Below are positions 37,805 to 45,190 of a stretch of 64,000 nt of DNA, piece after piece. The notes below the pieces were generated by a model, which saw nothing but the letters and a program-made list of their open reading frames with translations, made no database searches and was not told the origin of the DNA. The stretch comes from a virus: positions 61,756 to 125,755 of IMG/VR virus record IMGVR_UViG_3300035001_000008; one strand, written 5' to 3'. Every line of letters starts with the position of its first letter. The first letter of the stretch is position 1. A program made the translations under genes and the position numbers.

Positions 37805-38254
37805 GTGAACAAAGGATTTACTTTGATTGAGTTGATGGTAGTAATGGTAATCATAGGCATACTTGCTGCTATAGGATTACCCATCTATCTTAATCAAATA
37901 ATGAAAGCTGAGAACACTGAAGTACTAATGCTGCTTGATAGCTTAGCTACTCCAATAGAAGAATTTAATTTAATTAATAACCGATATCCTGCTGATGTAA
38001 ATTCAGGTAATAACCCAGGCTTGTCTGTATGGCCTACTGAAATCCCTTTTGATTCAGTTTTAGATTATGAGCATTGGAGTGTTGAGCACAATATGTGTGT
38101 TGTTCTAATAAATCACTTTGGCAGAAATAGGGTGAGAGATGCCCCTGTTCATATGAAAGCGGGTGAAGTAGGTTCCATTGTTATGGTTGACGATGATTTC
38201 ATTAAAACTATTGCTGAATATCCTTGCGATTCTCCAAGAGGGTCTATTCGTTAA
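37805..38254 (+). CDS. Type IV prepilin-like protein
   Basis: 149 residues from GTG 37805, with AAGGG eight bases upstream. The N-terminus MNKGFTLIELMVVMVIIGIL is a textbook class III signal: short leader ending Gly4, processing before Phe5, Glu at mature position 5, then a hydrophobic helix to about residue 28. The rest is a small globular domain with two Cys (NMCVVLINHF; EYPCDSPRGSIR) that could form the usual C-terminal disulphide loop. It would need a host prepilin peptidase and pilus or secretion machinery. In a phage it may alter host pili, uptake or receptor access. Confidence 0.85.
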   Translation: MNKGFTLIELMVVMVIIGILAAIGLPIYLNQIMKAENTEVLMLLDSLATPIEEFNLINNRYPADVNSGNNPGLSVWPTEIPFDSVLDYEHWSVEHNMCVVLINHFGRNRVRDAPVHMKAGEVGSIVMVDDDFIKTIAEYPCDSPRGSIR

Positions 38255-38270
38255 AATTAAAATAAAACAT

Positions 38271-38684
38271 ATGCGCTTTAATTACGCTAACTTAAATCTC
38301 TGTATTGATAGAGTAGTCACACTCACCGATAACGTAGGTGAGGATAAAGAAACTGAGGTAGGTTATAAGCTTGAAGATTCAGCAGCTACTAAAGGAGAAT
38401 TGGTTAAGTACCGTCCTTTATTTGTTTCTGCGTTACTAGAGGAACAAAACTACTCCACTCAAGCCTTATCTACTGCTAACGATGGAATTAAATTTAGCGG
38501 CAACACCTCTCAAATCATCAGTTGGCTAAGAGAACAGATTGCACAGGATAAAGGTTTAATCGCTGATGGGTATACAATCCCACCCGGTTACGATGCTTAC
38601 TCCGCATATCGTGAGCTACTGCTTAAATTGAAAATTGAACCTGACGACGCGACAATCCCAGTTATGTCTATTATTGTTGCTTAG
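38271..38684 (+). CDS. Unrecognised protein downstream of the prepilin
   Basis: 137 residues from ATG 38271; upstream in-frame codons lie within the prepilin gene. Acidic and alpha/beta (RFNYANLNLCIDRVVTLTDN; TSQIISWLREQIAQDKGLIA; YRELLLKLKIEPDDATIPVM). Not recognised. Probably co-transcribed with the prepilin, 16 bases after its stop. Tail-to-tail overlap of 14 bases with the leftward cassette. Confidence 0.7.
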   Translation: MRFNYANLNLCIDRVVTLTDNVGEDKETEVGYKLEDSAATKGELVKYRPLFVSALLEEQNYSTQALSTANDGIKFSGNTSQIISWLREQIAQDKGLIADGYTIPPGYDAYSAYRELLLKLKIEPDDATIPVMSIIVA

Positions 38685-39063
38685 CCTTCACAATCTGAGC
38701 ATTACCGTTTGACTCTCTCATTTTAGTCAATTCGTTATTAGCATCCTTAAGAAAGATACGATACAAGTACTCTAAATCAGAGAATGCACCCTTAAGGGAT
38801 GCATATAAACCGGATTGAGCTTTCTTATTTACATCGTGTAATTCTGAAAAGTAAACCTTATATCGATTTAACTCAATAGCACTTCGCTTACTTTCAGCAT
38901 TTGCATACTGCCTTGAGATTTTGAATAAGGCATTGAATAAACGTAACCAGCTAAAAAAGGCATCGCGTATGTGCGCTGAACATATTTGAATTGATTCACC
39001 GTCTTTAACTACCGTTATACCTTTGGTGTCTAAAAACACTTCTAATTTAATTAAGCGCTTCAT
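38671..39063 (-). CDS. Helical protein, last gene of coupled four-gene cassette
   Basis: 130 residues. An N-terminal strand region (KLEVFLDTKGITVVKDGESI), then long helices (FSWLRLFNALFKISRQYANA; SAIELNRYKVYFSELHDVNK). Basic C-terminus. Not recognised. The ATG overlaps the stop of the HNH gene as ATGA, so its synthesis is tied to it. A partner or immunity role for the HNH protein is possible but unproven. Confidence 0.7.
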   Translation of the reverse strand: MKRLIKLEVFLDTKGITVVKDGESIQICSAHIRDAFFSWLRLFNALFKISRQYANAESKRSAIELNRYKVYFSELHDVNKKAQSGLYASLKGAFSDLEYLYRIFLKDANNELTKMRESNGNAQIVKAKQQ

Positions 39064-39485
39064 TGTAAAAGTCCTAAAAATAATCTACAGAGTATGAACA
39101 CACAGACAAAACCTACTAACACCTCTGTTAAGCCTAACAGACAATATTTAAGCCAAAAATGTAGTCGTAGCTTGAATAGGTAATCTTGAGTATTTGAATT
39201 AGTCCAATGGGCATCACTCCATTTATAGTTGTCGGGATGATGCGCCATACCCTTATGTCTGCTGTGATGGTTAAGGCATAAAGGGAATACAGACCAGCCA
39301 GGTACTTCTAAATCAGGTTCAGGGGTATGGCCAAACAAACCACGCTTACCATAGTAGGCATGATGGACGTTAAGCGCCTCAGCACCACATAAGGTACATT
39401 GATGCCTAAGCATTCCATTAACCTGCTTACGGGTCTTAGGCCATTCCTTACCGTAACGTTCTTTCCCTTCATCCGAATAAGTCAT
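39060..39485 (-). CDS. HNH nuclease domain with C-terminal membrane segment
   Basis: 141 residues. HNH signature: CTLCG (about 30-34), VHHAYYGKRG, then PLCLNHHSRHKGMAHHP (about 68-84), giving the beta-beta-alpha metal His set plus a zinc Cys pair. Residues about 108-141 form a strongly hydrophobic stretch (WLKYCLLGLTEVLVGFVCV, then FILCRLFLGLLQ), long enough for one or two membrane helices. HNH endonucleases are normally soluble. The membrane tail would place the nuclease at the inner membrane, where incoming phage DNA enters. ATGA overlaps on both sides. Confidence 0.75.
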   Translation of the reverse strand: MTYSDEGKERYGKEWPKTRKQVNGMLRHQCTLCGAEALNVHHAYYGKRGLFGHTPEPDLEVPGWSVFPLCLNHHSRHKGMAHHPDNYKWSDAHWTNSNTQDYLFKLRLHFWLKYCLLGLTEVLVGFVCVFILCRLFLGLLQ

Positions 39486-39736
39486 GGAACTAACCAGTAA
39501 GATACATTGCTGAAGTATGAATTACAGAACCCACCTTTTAACAGTAGTTCTTTAGGAAGGTCATTAGCTGCTGTCTTAGTACAGAATATGCCCGGTTGTA
39601 TTTCAACCAAGTCAGTATTATTACGCAACCTGTTTAGATTCGATTCTCTATAAGCGAAGCGCTCAACTACTGTAAAACCTACTCCTGCTGTAAAACTGAC
39701 AACAGCTATTAAACTCAAAGCGGTTGATTGTTTCAC
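39482..39736 (-). CDS. Small secreted or membrane protein
   Basis: 84 residues from GTG 39736 (GTGA overlap with the gene before). Basic start KQ then a hydrophobic segment (STALSLIAVVSFTAGVGFTV), either a signal peptide or an anchor. The outer part has two Cys (GIFCTKTAANDLP; KGGFCNSYFS) that could form a disulphide. Not recognised. Confidence 0.7.
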   Translation of the reverse strand: MKQSTALSLIAVVSFTAGVGFTVVERFAYRESNLNRLRNNTDLVEIQPGIFCTKTAANDLPKELLLKGGFCNSYFSNVSYWLVP

Positions 39737-39915
39737 CGGCCCACAAGCTCCATGGCTGTATGCGACGTAGTTAAATCCTCAATAGATGCATTAATTAAAT
39801 TAAAGCTATCCCTTACCGCTGCATCTTGCGTAGCGTTAAGTAGCTCAGTCGATAGGGTTTTAGCCCGGTTAAGAGTGTTTAACAGACTTAGATATAGTTG
39901 AAGATTTTCGTTCAT
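39733..39915 (-). CDS. Small helical protein, first gene of cassette
   Basis: 60 residues. Helical (NENLQLYLSLLNTLNRAKTL; AVRDSFNLINASIEDLTTSH). Not recognised. It leads the overlapping set 39915-38671 behind a TTGCTT-17-TATAAT promoter. Confidence 0.65.
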   Translation of the reverse strand: MNENLQLYLSLLNTLNRAKTLSTELLNATQDAAVRDSFNLINASIEDLTTSHTAMELVGR

Positions 39916-39941
39916 TTAAGTTAGTCCTACTTTTGTTTAAT

Positions 39942-39970
39942 ATTATACGGGCAAAGGAACGTTAAAGCAA
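39942..39970 (-). promoter_or_regulatory. Leftward TTGCTT-17-TATAAT promoter
   Basis: On the minus strand TTGCTT, 17 bases with TAACGTT, TATAAT. It lies in the 73-base gap after the P-loop ATPase gene and drives the four-gene cassette. Confidence 0.65.
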
Positions 39971-39988
39971 GTGACGATTTTCAGGATG

Positions 39989-41728
39989 TTAGCGAAGTGT
40001 GACTGTGTAGCCTTCGTTATTTTCCGTAAGCAATTCAATTGACATAGCCGCTGTTATGTACTTAGCGATTGAATCTACTTTTCTGTCCGGTAGAAGACCA
40101 TCACGTAGCCATTTAGTAGCCCAGGCTGAGCTACCTGTAACATCAGAAGCTTTGAATGTATTACCGTGCCCAACCTTTTTAAGGTGCTCCAAAAACCCAC
40201 CTAGACATTGATGTTCTTTTTTAGGTGACGATAACGCTTGCTTAATCACACCATCAATATAATCGGTACAGATAACAGGGTCATCCACAGGTTCACCCAT
40301 TAGGGAATCAAGGTCTACCATATCTCCTAAAAGAGTATCTAGGCTAGGAGCATCCATTAATTGAGTAGCAGCCTTAGGTGTTTCAGCGTCAAGCAAGGAT
40401 AGCTGAGCCGTAGCGATAGAAGGTGTTGTCACATTTTGAGGTTCACTTACCCAAGATCTAGTATCACGGTCATAACCTGAGTAGTTATGCAGCCGGTCTA
40501 ATGGTTGCCATTCGTTATAAAAAATAGCTCGGTCAACTTCTGACTTATCCATTAAATCTTCAAGTGTTTTCATTCCCTCTTCAGGAGATGGTACAAAAGA
40601 AGTATTGATAAATTGAGAAGCTAAGTCTTTGCGCTTTTTAGAGACAATGGCAATAGGCTTAAAGATGGCCCTATCCCCGCCTGTCATTCCCATAGAGCCG
40701 TTGTGGGGAATCTGACCCACACCCCATACATACTTACGTCGGCTATCCCCTGAAGATGATACGCCGATCATAAAAGATATAAAGCTAGCAAATTCTGCTT
40801 TGTCAGTAGACAGAAACTTGCGGCATGTAATAGTCCATTCGTCGATTACATACAAAATATCCTCTGGCGTATCCTTAAACTCTTGAATACGCTCTTTGAA
40901 CCACTTAATATAATCAGCGTCTTCTAATGACTCATGGCTGATACGATGCACTCTATCAAAATGGGTTGTCCAATACCCAGTTTCTTTAGGGTCATTTTTG
41001 GGATCAATGCCGACTACTTTAATACCTGGATTTAACGCTTTAACATGAGCGATAGCATTTGATACCAGCATCCCCTTACCTGCTCCAGGGTTGCCAATAA
41101 TCAGCAAAGACTCTAAGGTTTCTGCCATTTGAACAGGGATAGGCTTTTTAGCTTTGTGAGCAGACCTAACCTCTTGTGTATAGTCTTTGATTACGGTAGC
41201 CGTAGATTGCGGCTGTACTGGCATCTCAGCCTGCCTAGCCTGAATGATTTGGTCTACCACGCTAGGTACTGTGGTATTTTGCTCTACCCATTCATCAGGG
41301 GCTAACGGCTCATTGTAGAAAGCTTCTACATTTTCAGTTAGGTTAACTTGCTCATAATCTGTAAGCCCTGTAGATTCTTCAGGGTTTGATTCTTGCTTAA
41401 CTCTCACAGGCGGGGCTACCTCTACAGTCTCAGGAGTATCGATAACTTCCTCAGCCTCTACAGTAATAGCAGATCTCTTTGCCGACTTTGATTGTTTACG
41501 GCTTGCATACTTAAAATCGTTTATGCCCGCTAACGCTATAGACAAAGCAAAGGCAGGCGCTACAGATAGGCAAATGATAGGAGCTACTACACAACCAATT
41601 ACGCCGACTAGGCCGGGGTGTTGTGTCATGTGGCCAACAAAAAAGGGTTCGTCGCCTAAAGCATATTCATCGTTTAATCCTAGGGTGCTTGCCAACTTAC
41701 CAGCTCCCCCTGATGTTTGAATGGTCAT
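39989..41728 (-). CDS. Membrane-anchored VirD4/FtsK-like P-loop ATPase
   Basis: 579 residues. A hydrophobic region at about 36-66 (LVGVIGCVVAPIICLSVAP) suggests N-terminal membrane helices, then an acidic linker. Walker A is LIIGNPGAGKG (about 212-222), followed by VVGIDPKNDPKETGYW, a VirD4/HerA-style loop. Walker B is DILYVIDEW (about 285), with a GVGQIPHNGS sensor. The last 80 residues look like a winged helix (NTFKASDVTGSSAWATKWLR). Family members pump DNA or proteins across membranes or drive DNA segregation. With two envelope proteins upstream in the same direction, a transfer or membrane-segregation machine is plausible. Confidence 0.75.
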   Translation of the reverse strand: MTIQTSGGAGKLASTLGLNDEYALGDEPFFVGHMTQHPGLVGVIGCVVAPIICLSVAPAFALSIALAGINDFKYASRKQSKSAKRSAITVEAEEVIDTPETVEVAPPVRVKQESNPEESTGLTDYEQVNLTENVEAFYNEPLAPDEWVEQNTTVPSVVDQIIQARQAEMPVQPQSTATVIKDYTQEVRSAHKAKKPIPVQMAETLESLLIIGNPGAGKGMLVSNAIAHVKALNPGIKVVGIDPKNDPKETGYWTTHFDRVHRISHESLEDADYIKWFKERIQEFKDTPEDILYVIDEWTITCRKFLSTDKAEFASFISFMIGVSSSGDSRRKYVWGVGQIPHNGSMGMTGGDRAIFKPIAIVSKKRKDLASQFINTSFVPSPEEGMKTLEDLMDKSEVDRAIFYNEWQPLDRLHNYSGYDRDTRSWVSEPQNVTTPSIATAQLSLLDAETPKAATQLMDAPSLDTLLGDMVDLDSLMGEPVDDPVICTDYIDGVIKQALSSPKKEHQCLGGFLEHLKKVGHGNTFKASDVTGSSAWATKWLRDGLLPDRKVDSIAKYITAAMSIELLTENNEGYTVTLR

Positions 41729-41752
41729 TGTACTTAAGTCCTTATATTAGAT

Positions 41753-41774
41753 AGGCATCCAATTAAGGATGCCT
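41753..41774 (-). other. Stem-loop in leader of the ATPase gene
   Basis: AGGCATCC and GGATGCCT are perfect 8-bp arms around AATTAA, 25 bases before the ATPase start. There is no T run on the minus strand, so an mRNA processing or attenuation role is more likely than termination. Confidence 0.5.
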
Positions 41775-41792
41775 TTATACAGTCTAACCTAT

Positions 41793-42398
41793 TTAATCTG
41801 AGTAACTAGTACTTTTTCCCTTAGATGTGCTAAAGAACAGGATCACCCAAATAAACCCCTCAAAGCTGAGCATGGTTAGAAAGAATTTAACCAACTCGCC
41901 ATATTGGATATAATAGGCTTCCAGTAGAGGAAAGTCGGCAATGATTGCTGAAATACCACCTTCATAAGGCGGATACTCGATGAAGCATACAAGCGCTTCA
42001 AGGATGTATGCGCAACCGGCTAGCCATCGCCGCTTAGCTACCTCCTTCTCATCTGAGGAATTTACCCGTACTCGATTAGCGAAGATCTTTTCGATAATAC
42101 GCGCAGCTTCAGGTGATTCAGTCCCTAGCGCCAATATCTGAAAAAACTGACAGATAGCCATAAGGGCTACAGCCATAATCGATACAAGGTTATTCCAGAT
42201 AAAACTTACAAGCTGTTTAACACCGGGGATAGACATTAGAAAGTTGTCAAACGGCAAACTCACAATGTCTTCGCTAATCCAACGTGCAACACTTACCCAA
42301 GGTTGAACATTAAGCAGAAAGATTAGACCCAGAATAACCCAGATAAAAAACACACCGCCCCAGATAGCAATAGACCCGTTTCCTTTTTTAGTAGTCAT
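41793..42398 (-). CDS. Multi-span membrane protein
   Basis: 201 residues with four or five hydrophobic segments: about 10-30 (IAIWGGVFFIWVILGLIFLL), 65-90 (LVSFIWNNLVSIMAVALMAI), 122-145 and 172-192 (FFLTMLSFEGFIWVILFF). A basic cytoplasmic loop (VNSSDEKEVAKRRWLAG) lies in the centre. No family recognised. It lies between a secreted protein and the membrane ATPase in one direction, suggesting the three form a complex in the inner membrane. Confidence 0.75.
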   Translation of the reverse strand: MTTKKGNGSIAIWGGVFFIWVILGLIFLLNVQPWVSVARWISEDIVSLPFDNFLMSIPGVKQLVSFIWNNLVSIMAVALMAICQFFQILALGTESPEAARIIEKIFANRVRVNSSDEKEVAKRRWLAGCAYILEALVCFIEYPPYEGGISAIIADFPLLEAYYIQYGELVKFFLTMLSFEGFIWVILFFSTSKGKSTSYSD

Positions 42399-42399
42399 G

Positions 42400-42849
42400 T
42401 TAGTTTCCTTGTTGATTATCGTTGTGTGCGTAGATAGAGCCGGCTTTTACTGTTTCAAAGATTTCAGCAAATTGTTGTTTGTGTTCTGCTGCAATCACAA
42501 TAACTTCTGTAACCACACCATCTTGAGTAATTCCTATCCAACCCAACTCGCTACAAACAGTAGCATCATTTAGAATTACCTCTCCTGTAACAGGTCTTGT
42601 AAACCTCATTCCAGGTTCAAGAATAAAGGGTAGACCCGTAGCTGTATCGATTACGGGCGTGCAAGTTTTAGCAAGTTCTAAAGCGGCTCTAGAGTCTTTT
42701 ACTTGCTCTCTACCATGCGTAGACAAAGACTTTCTTTCTCTACTTAGTTGACCCTGGGTTTGGGTGTCTTGGGCTACTTCTCCAAGCCCACCCATAGAGC
42801 CAAATACACCGAGGGCAATAGCCCCATAAAACATCATTTTGATATTCAT
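42400..42849 (-). CDS. Secreted/periplasmic protein
   Basis: 149 residues. N-terminal signal-like segment (NIKMMFYGAIALGVFGSMGG), then a polar coil with Arg and Gln (DTQTQGQLSRERKSLSTHG), and a beta-rich end with two Cys. Not recognised. First gene downstream of the TTGGCAA repeat array, so those repeats may control this operon. Confidence 0.7.
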   Translation of the reverse strand: MNIKMMFYGAIALGVFGSMGGLGEVAQDTQTQGQLSRERKSLSTHGREQVKDSRAALELAKTCTPVIDTATGLPFILEPGMRFTRPVTGEVILNDATVCSELGWIGITQDGVVTEVIVIAAEHKQQFAEIFETVKAGSIYAHNDNQQGN

Positions 42850-42878
42850 TACTTAGTCCTTTGTTGTTAGTTAATTAG

Positions 42879-43077
42879 TTGCCAAAATGAAATTGGCAAA
42901 CGTTTGGCAAATGGTTTTTTCTTTGGCGTAACTTGGCAGATTTCACACCCTTGCCAAACTTGTCAACCCTTATGCCATAAGGCTTTGGCGGATTTACCCT
43001 GTTTTGGCAATTGTCACTTGGCAAGCTTTGGCAGGGTGTTTAGCGTTTGTTTAATCTGCCAAGTTTTGACTTGGCAA
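42879..43077. repeat. Array of TTGGCAA iterons (possible centromere, operator or origin)
   Basis: About 12 copies of TTGGCA(A/G) or TTGGCG lie in 199 bases. Direct copies start at 42893, 42904, 42923, 42933, 42985, 43004, 43018, 43028 and 43071. Inverted TTGCCAA copies lie at 42879 and 42951, with CTGCCAA at 43056. Several direct spacings are 10-11 bases, one helical turn. The region has no supported gene; a rightward frame here is made of the repeats themselves. Such arrays bind ParR-type or Rep proteins. A ParM/ParR-like pair lies about 0.6 kb to the right. Confidence 0.85.
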
Positions 43078-43156
43078 ACACACCTCAAAACCTTTCACAT
43101 TTTCCATTCACTCCTTGTTTAATTTTAACAAATATACTGTTTAATGTCCACTAATA

Positions 43157-43501
43157 TTAGATGGTATTAGCGGGTTTTTGAGGGTACTTAAACTTAGCAT
43201 TTAAGTAACTATACCCAGTCTTAGCTACGTGGTATTGAAAGCTGTTTAGCGTAATGTCTATCTCCAAGGGATGCACCTGAAACCATTTTGTAAAGTTTGA
43301 ATTGTATTCATTCTGACTGGTTAGCCTATCTCGCAATAATACAAACATTCCGTTATAGTACTCGTCAATTGAGAACGCTATTACTGTGTTTTTGTGAGGG
43401 CTATCCCAATCTAATGGCTTACTAACAGCAACTGGAACATCTGACCTAAAAATGACGTAATCGTTAGAACTTTCTGCCCAAACTAAGTAAAGATATCCCA
43501 C
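43157..43501 (-). CDS. Hypothetical protein behind a CRP-type box
   Basis: 114 residues from GTG 43501, AAAGGACAAAAATC upstream. Aromatic, strand-rich (GYLYLVWAESSNDYVIFRSD; VIAFSIDEYYNGMFVLLRD) and a basic Tyr/Lys end. Not recognised. It lies between the iteron array and the ParR-like gene. A perfect TGTGA-N6-TCACA site lies 39 bases before its start. Confidence 0.65.
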   Translation of the reverse strand: MGYLYLVWAESSNDYVIFRSDVPVAVSKPLDWDSPHKNTVIAFSIDEYYNGMFVLLRDRLTSQNEYNSNFTKWFQVHPLEIDITLNSFQYHVAKTGYSYLNAKFKYPQKPANTI

Positions 43502-43539
43502 GATTTTTGTCCTTTATTTGCTAGTTTTTACTGTGGAAA

Positions 43540-43555
43540 TGTGATTTGAATCACA
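43540..43555. promoter_or_regulatory. Perfect CRP/SyCRP1-type site
   Basis: TGTGATTTGAATCACA matches the CRP-family consensus TGTGA-N6-TCACA exactly. A possible leftward -10, TATAAT, lies about 28 bases to the right (upstream on the minus strand), so binding would overlap the start of transcription and could repress. Host control by cAMP is inferred only. Confidence 0.5.
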
Positions 43556-43588
43556 AAATTAAGTAAATCACCCTATTTCTATTATAAT

Positions 43589-43680
43589 CTACACAGACTA
43601 ATTACAGTTTGATTAAATATGCAGCAACATGTAATCAATCATTAATCAATACTAGATTAAGTGTGTATTAGTCTGTGTAG
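43589..43680. repeat. 14-bp perfect inverted repeat downstream of parR
   Basis: CTACACAGACTAAT (43589-43602) and ATTAGTCTGTGTAG (43667-43680), with nested TTGATTAA/TTAATCAA inside. GTGTAG recurs at 43686-43691. A similar CTACACAA ... TTGTGTA pair lies before parM at 45088-45121. The repeats bracket the ParM/ParR-like operon and could be binding sites for its small protein. Confidence 0.6.
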
Positions 43681-43696
43681 CGTTGTGTAGAAAGTA

Positions 43697-43990
43697 TTAG
43701 TCCTCCCTATCGTCAAAAACGTCATCCAGTGAAAAGCTAGGAGGTGTTACAGGGGTAGAATTAGATTGTTTTTGGTTAGGGGCTGTTAACCCTGTTTCCG
43801 TTAGGTCAAACACTGCTGTATTCATAGCGGCATTGCCGTATCTAATTAGCAGTTCTTTGATAATGTAAGTTTGACTCTTACCCGACGCTTTACACAGGCT
43901 GTCTAGCGTAGTTAGAGCTTTCGTATCAAAAGCATTTGTTCTATTGAAGCGAACATTAGTGAACTTGTACTTATCTGCTGGGGTAGTCAT
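43697..43990 (-). CDS. ParR-like ribbon-helix-helix protein
   Basis: 97 residues. Residues about 8-50 fit an RHH fold: a strand (KFTNVRFNRTNAF) then helices (TKALTTLDSLCKASGKSQTY; IIKELLIRYGNAAM). The C-terminal 45 residues are disordered, Pro/Asn-rich and end acidic (SFSLDDVFDDRED), as in ParR tails that contact ParM filaments. It starts six bases after the ParM stop. Role: DNA-binding adaptor of a type II partition system. The family is inferred from size, fold pattern and context. Confidence 0.7.
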   Translation of the reverse strand: MTTPADKYKFTNVRFNRTNAFDTKALTTLDSLCKASGKSQTYIIKELLIRYGNAAMNTAVFDLTETGLTAPNQKQSNSTPVTPPSFSLDDVFDDRED

Positions 43991-43996
43991 GGTAGA

Positions 43997-45064
43997 TTAC
44001 AGTGTTGGGTTAGCTAGAACGTGGGCATTGATTACTTGAGCAAACGTGTCAGGATAGTCATTGCTCTTAGGAATGAAGAATCTACCTTCTGTCATCTCTT
44101 CCATAACCTCAGCATGGTAAGCACCGCCTCCAACTAGAAGCACTTCGCCTAGCTGCTCACCGAACCACACTTCTTTGAGAAGATAGCGGCCTAAAGCTTT
44201 GAACCACTTCAACCGTTCTTGGTCGTAAATATCGTGAAAATAGTAATCATTGCCTGAATGCGTATACATAAAAGGATTACTAGGATCGTTCTCAGCAGTA
44301 AAACCTTCCTTGCGGTACTTTAGACCCGCTTCTATTGCTGTCATGATTACAGCCTCATCTAGGCTTTCAGATAGTCCATTATCCTGCTGAATACGATAAG
44401 CAATACCCCGTGCAAGGTCGTTAAGTCCTTTTTTATGCTGGCTAAGCTTCCAGTTAATGCGGCCACCTGGCGAGATAAGCCTAGCCGTCATAGCCCCGCC
44501 ACCAAAGTCAATAATGCCTTGTGATCGGCTAGGGAACTTAAAAGCGTTGTTTGTGATTGCCCACATATAAGGAGGTAGCCCCTCAGGAATCAAAGTAACT
44601 TTGTCTATCCGTACAGACCATGAATCCTGCCGATATTGAAATTTAATGGTTTGGCCATCTAGCAAAGTTTTGAATTTTTCCCAACTCTTATTACGGTGAT
44701 CTTCTACCAACACTCGCAAATTAGAGATTACTGGGGTCTGCACTTGAAACCCTACTTGAGCAATCACAGCCATAACCATAAGGTGTGATTTATTGCTTTT
44801 ACCTTCCTTAAACATAGGAGGGCAATTTAGTTGCTTTGCCCGTTCTCCAATAACGTAACGCCGACCTTCATAGGTGATAACTACAGACTCAGGCTTGTTC
44901 AATTCTTCCTGATATTGCTGTTCATCCTGAATCTCACCGATGTAAGAAGGCATACGCTTTACGTTGCCATAAGCATCTACCCACTTAACGTAAGCGTTAC
45001 CAGGATCAAACCCCAAAACATCCATTTTGCCAATAGTCGGCATTTCATCCTTTTTAGTAGGCAT
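43997..45064 (-). CDS. parM: Actin-like partition ATPase (ParM/StbA family)
   Basis: 355 residues, usual ParM length. Phosphate-1 motif DVLGFDPGNAYVKWVDAYG (about 14-32), phosphate-2 IIDFGGGAMTARLIS (about 188-202) and adenosine motif EVLLVGGGAYHAEVM (about 307-321). GAGGAAATT precedes ATG. ParM polymers push plasmid copies apart when joined by ParR to the parC site. In phages the same family can also centre or move phage DNA. It is followed by the ParR-like gene. Only the exact subfamily (ParM versus Alp7A-like) is open. Confidence 0.85.
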   Translation of the reverse strand: MPTKKDEMPTIGKMDVLGFDPGNAYVKWVDAYGNVKRMPSYIGEIQDEQQYQEELNKPESVVITYEGRRYVIGERAKQLNCPPMFKEGKSNKSHLMVMAVIAQVGFQVQTPVISNLRVLVEDHRNKSWEKFKTLLDGQTIKFQYRQDSWSVRIDKVTLIPEGLPPYMWAITNNAFKFPSRSQGIIDFGGGAMTARLISPGGRINWKLSQHKKGLNDLARGIAYRIQQDNGLSESLDEAVIMTAIEAGLKYRKEGFTAENDPSNPFMYTHSGNDYYFHDIYDQERLKWFKALGRYLLKEVWFGEQLGEVLLVGGGAYHAEVMEEMTEGRFFIPKSNDYPDTFAQVINAHVLANPTL

Positions 45065-45190
45065 AATTTCCTCATTAAATAGTATTGCTACACAATGTAA
45101 GATTATTAATCACTTTGTGTATAACGACAATTTAACGCTAATCTCATCTAACGCAATCAGTAAATACACGTAACCTTTATCTAATCTTTA

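Noticed and set aside
42879-43077. CRISPR array
   Set aside because: The repeated unit is only about 7 bases, occurs in both orientations and has irregular short spacing without unique spacers.
42904-43122. 72-codon rightward frame over the TTGGCAA repeats
   Set aside because: Its sequence is generated by the repeats (many F, W, C, L runs), there is no ribosome site, and the region is better explained as a binding-site array.
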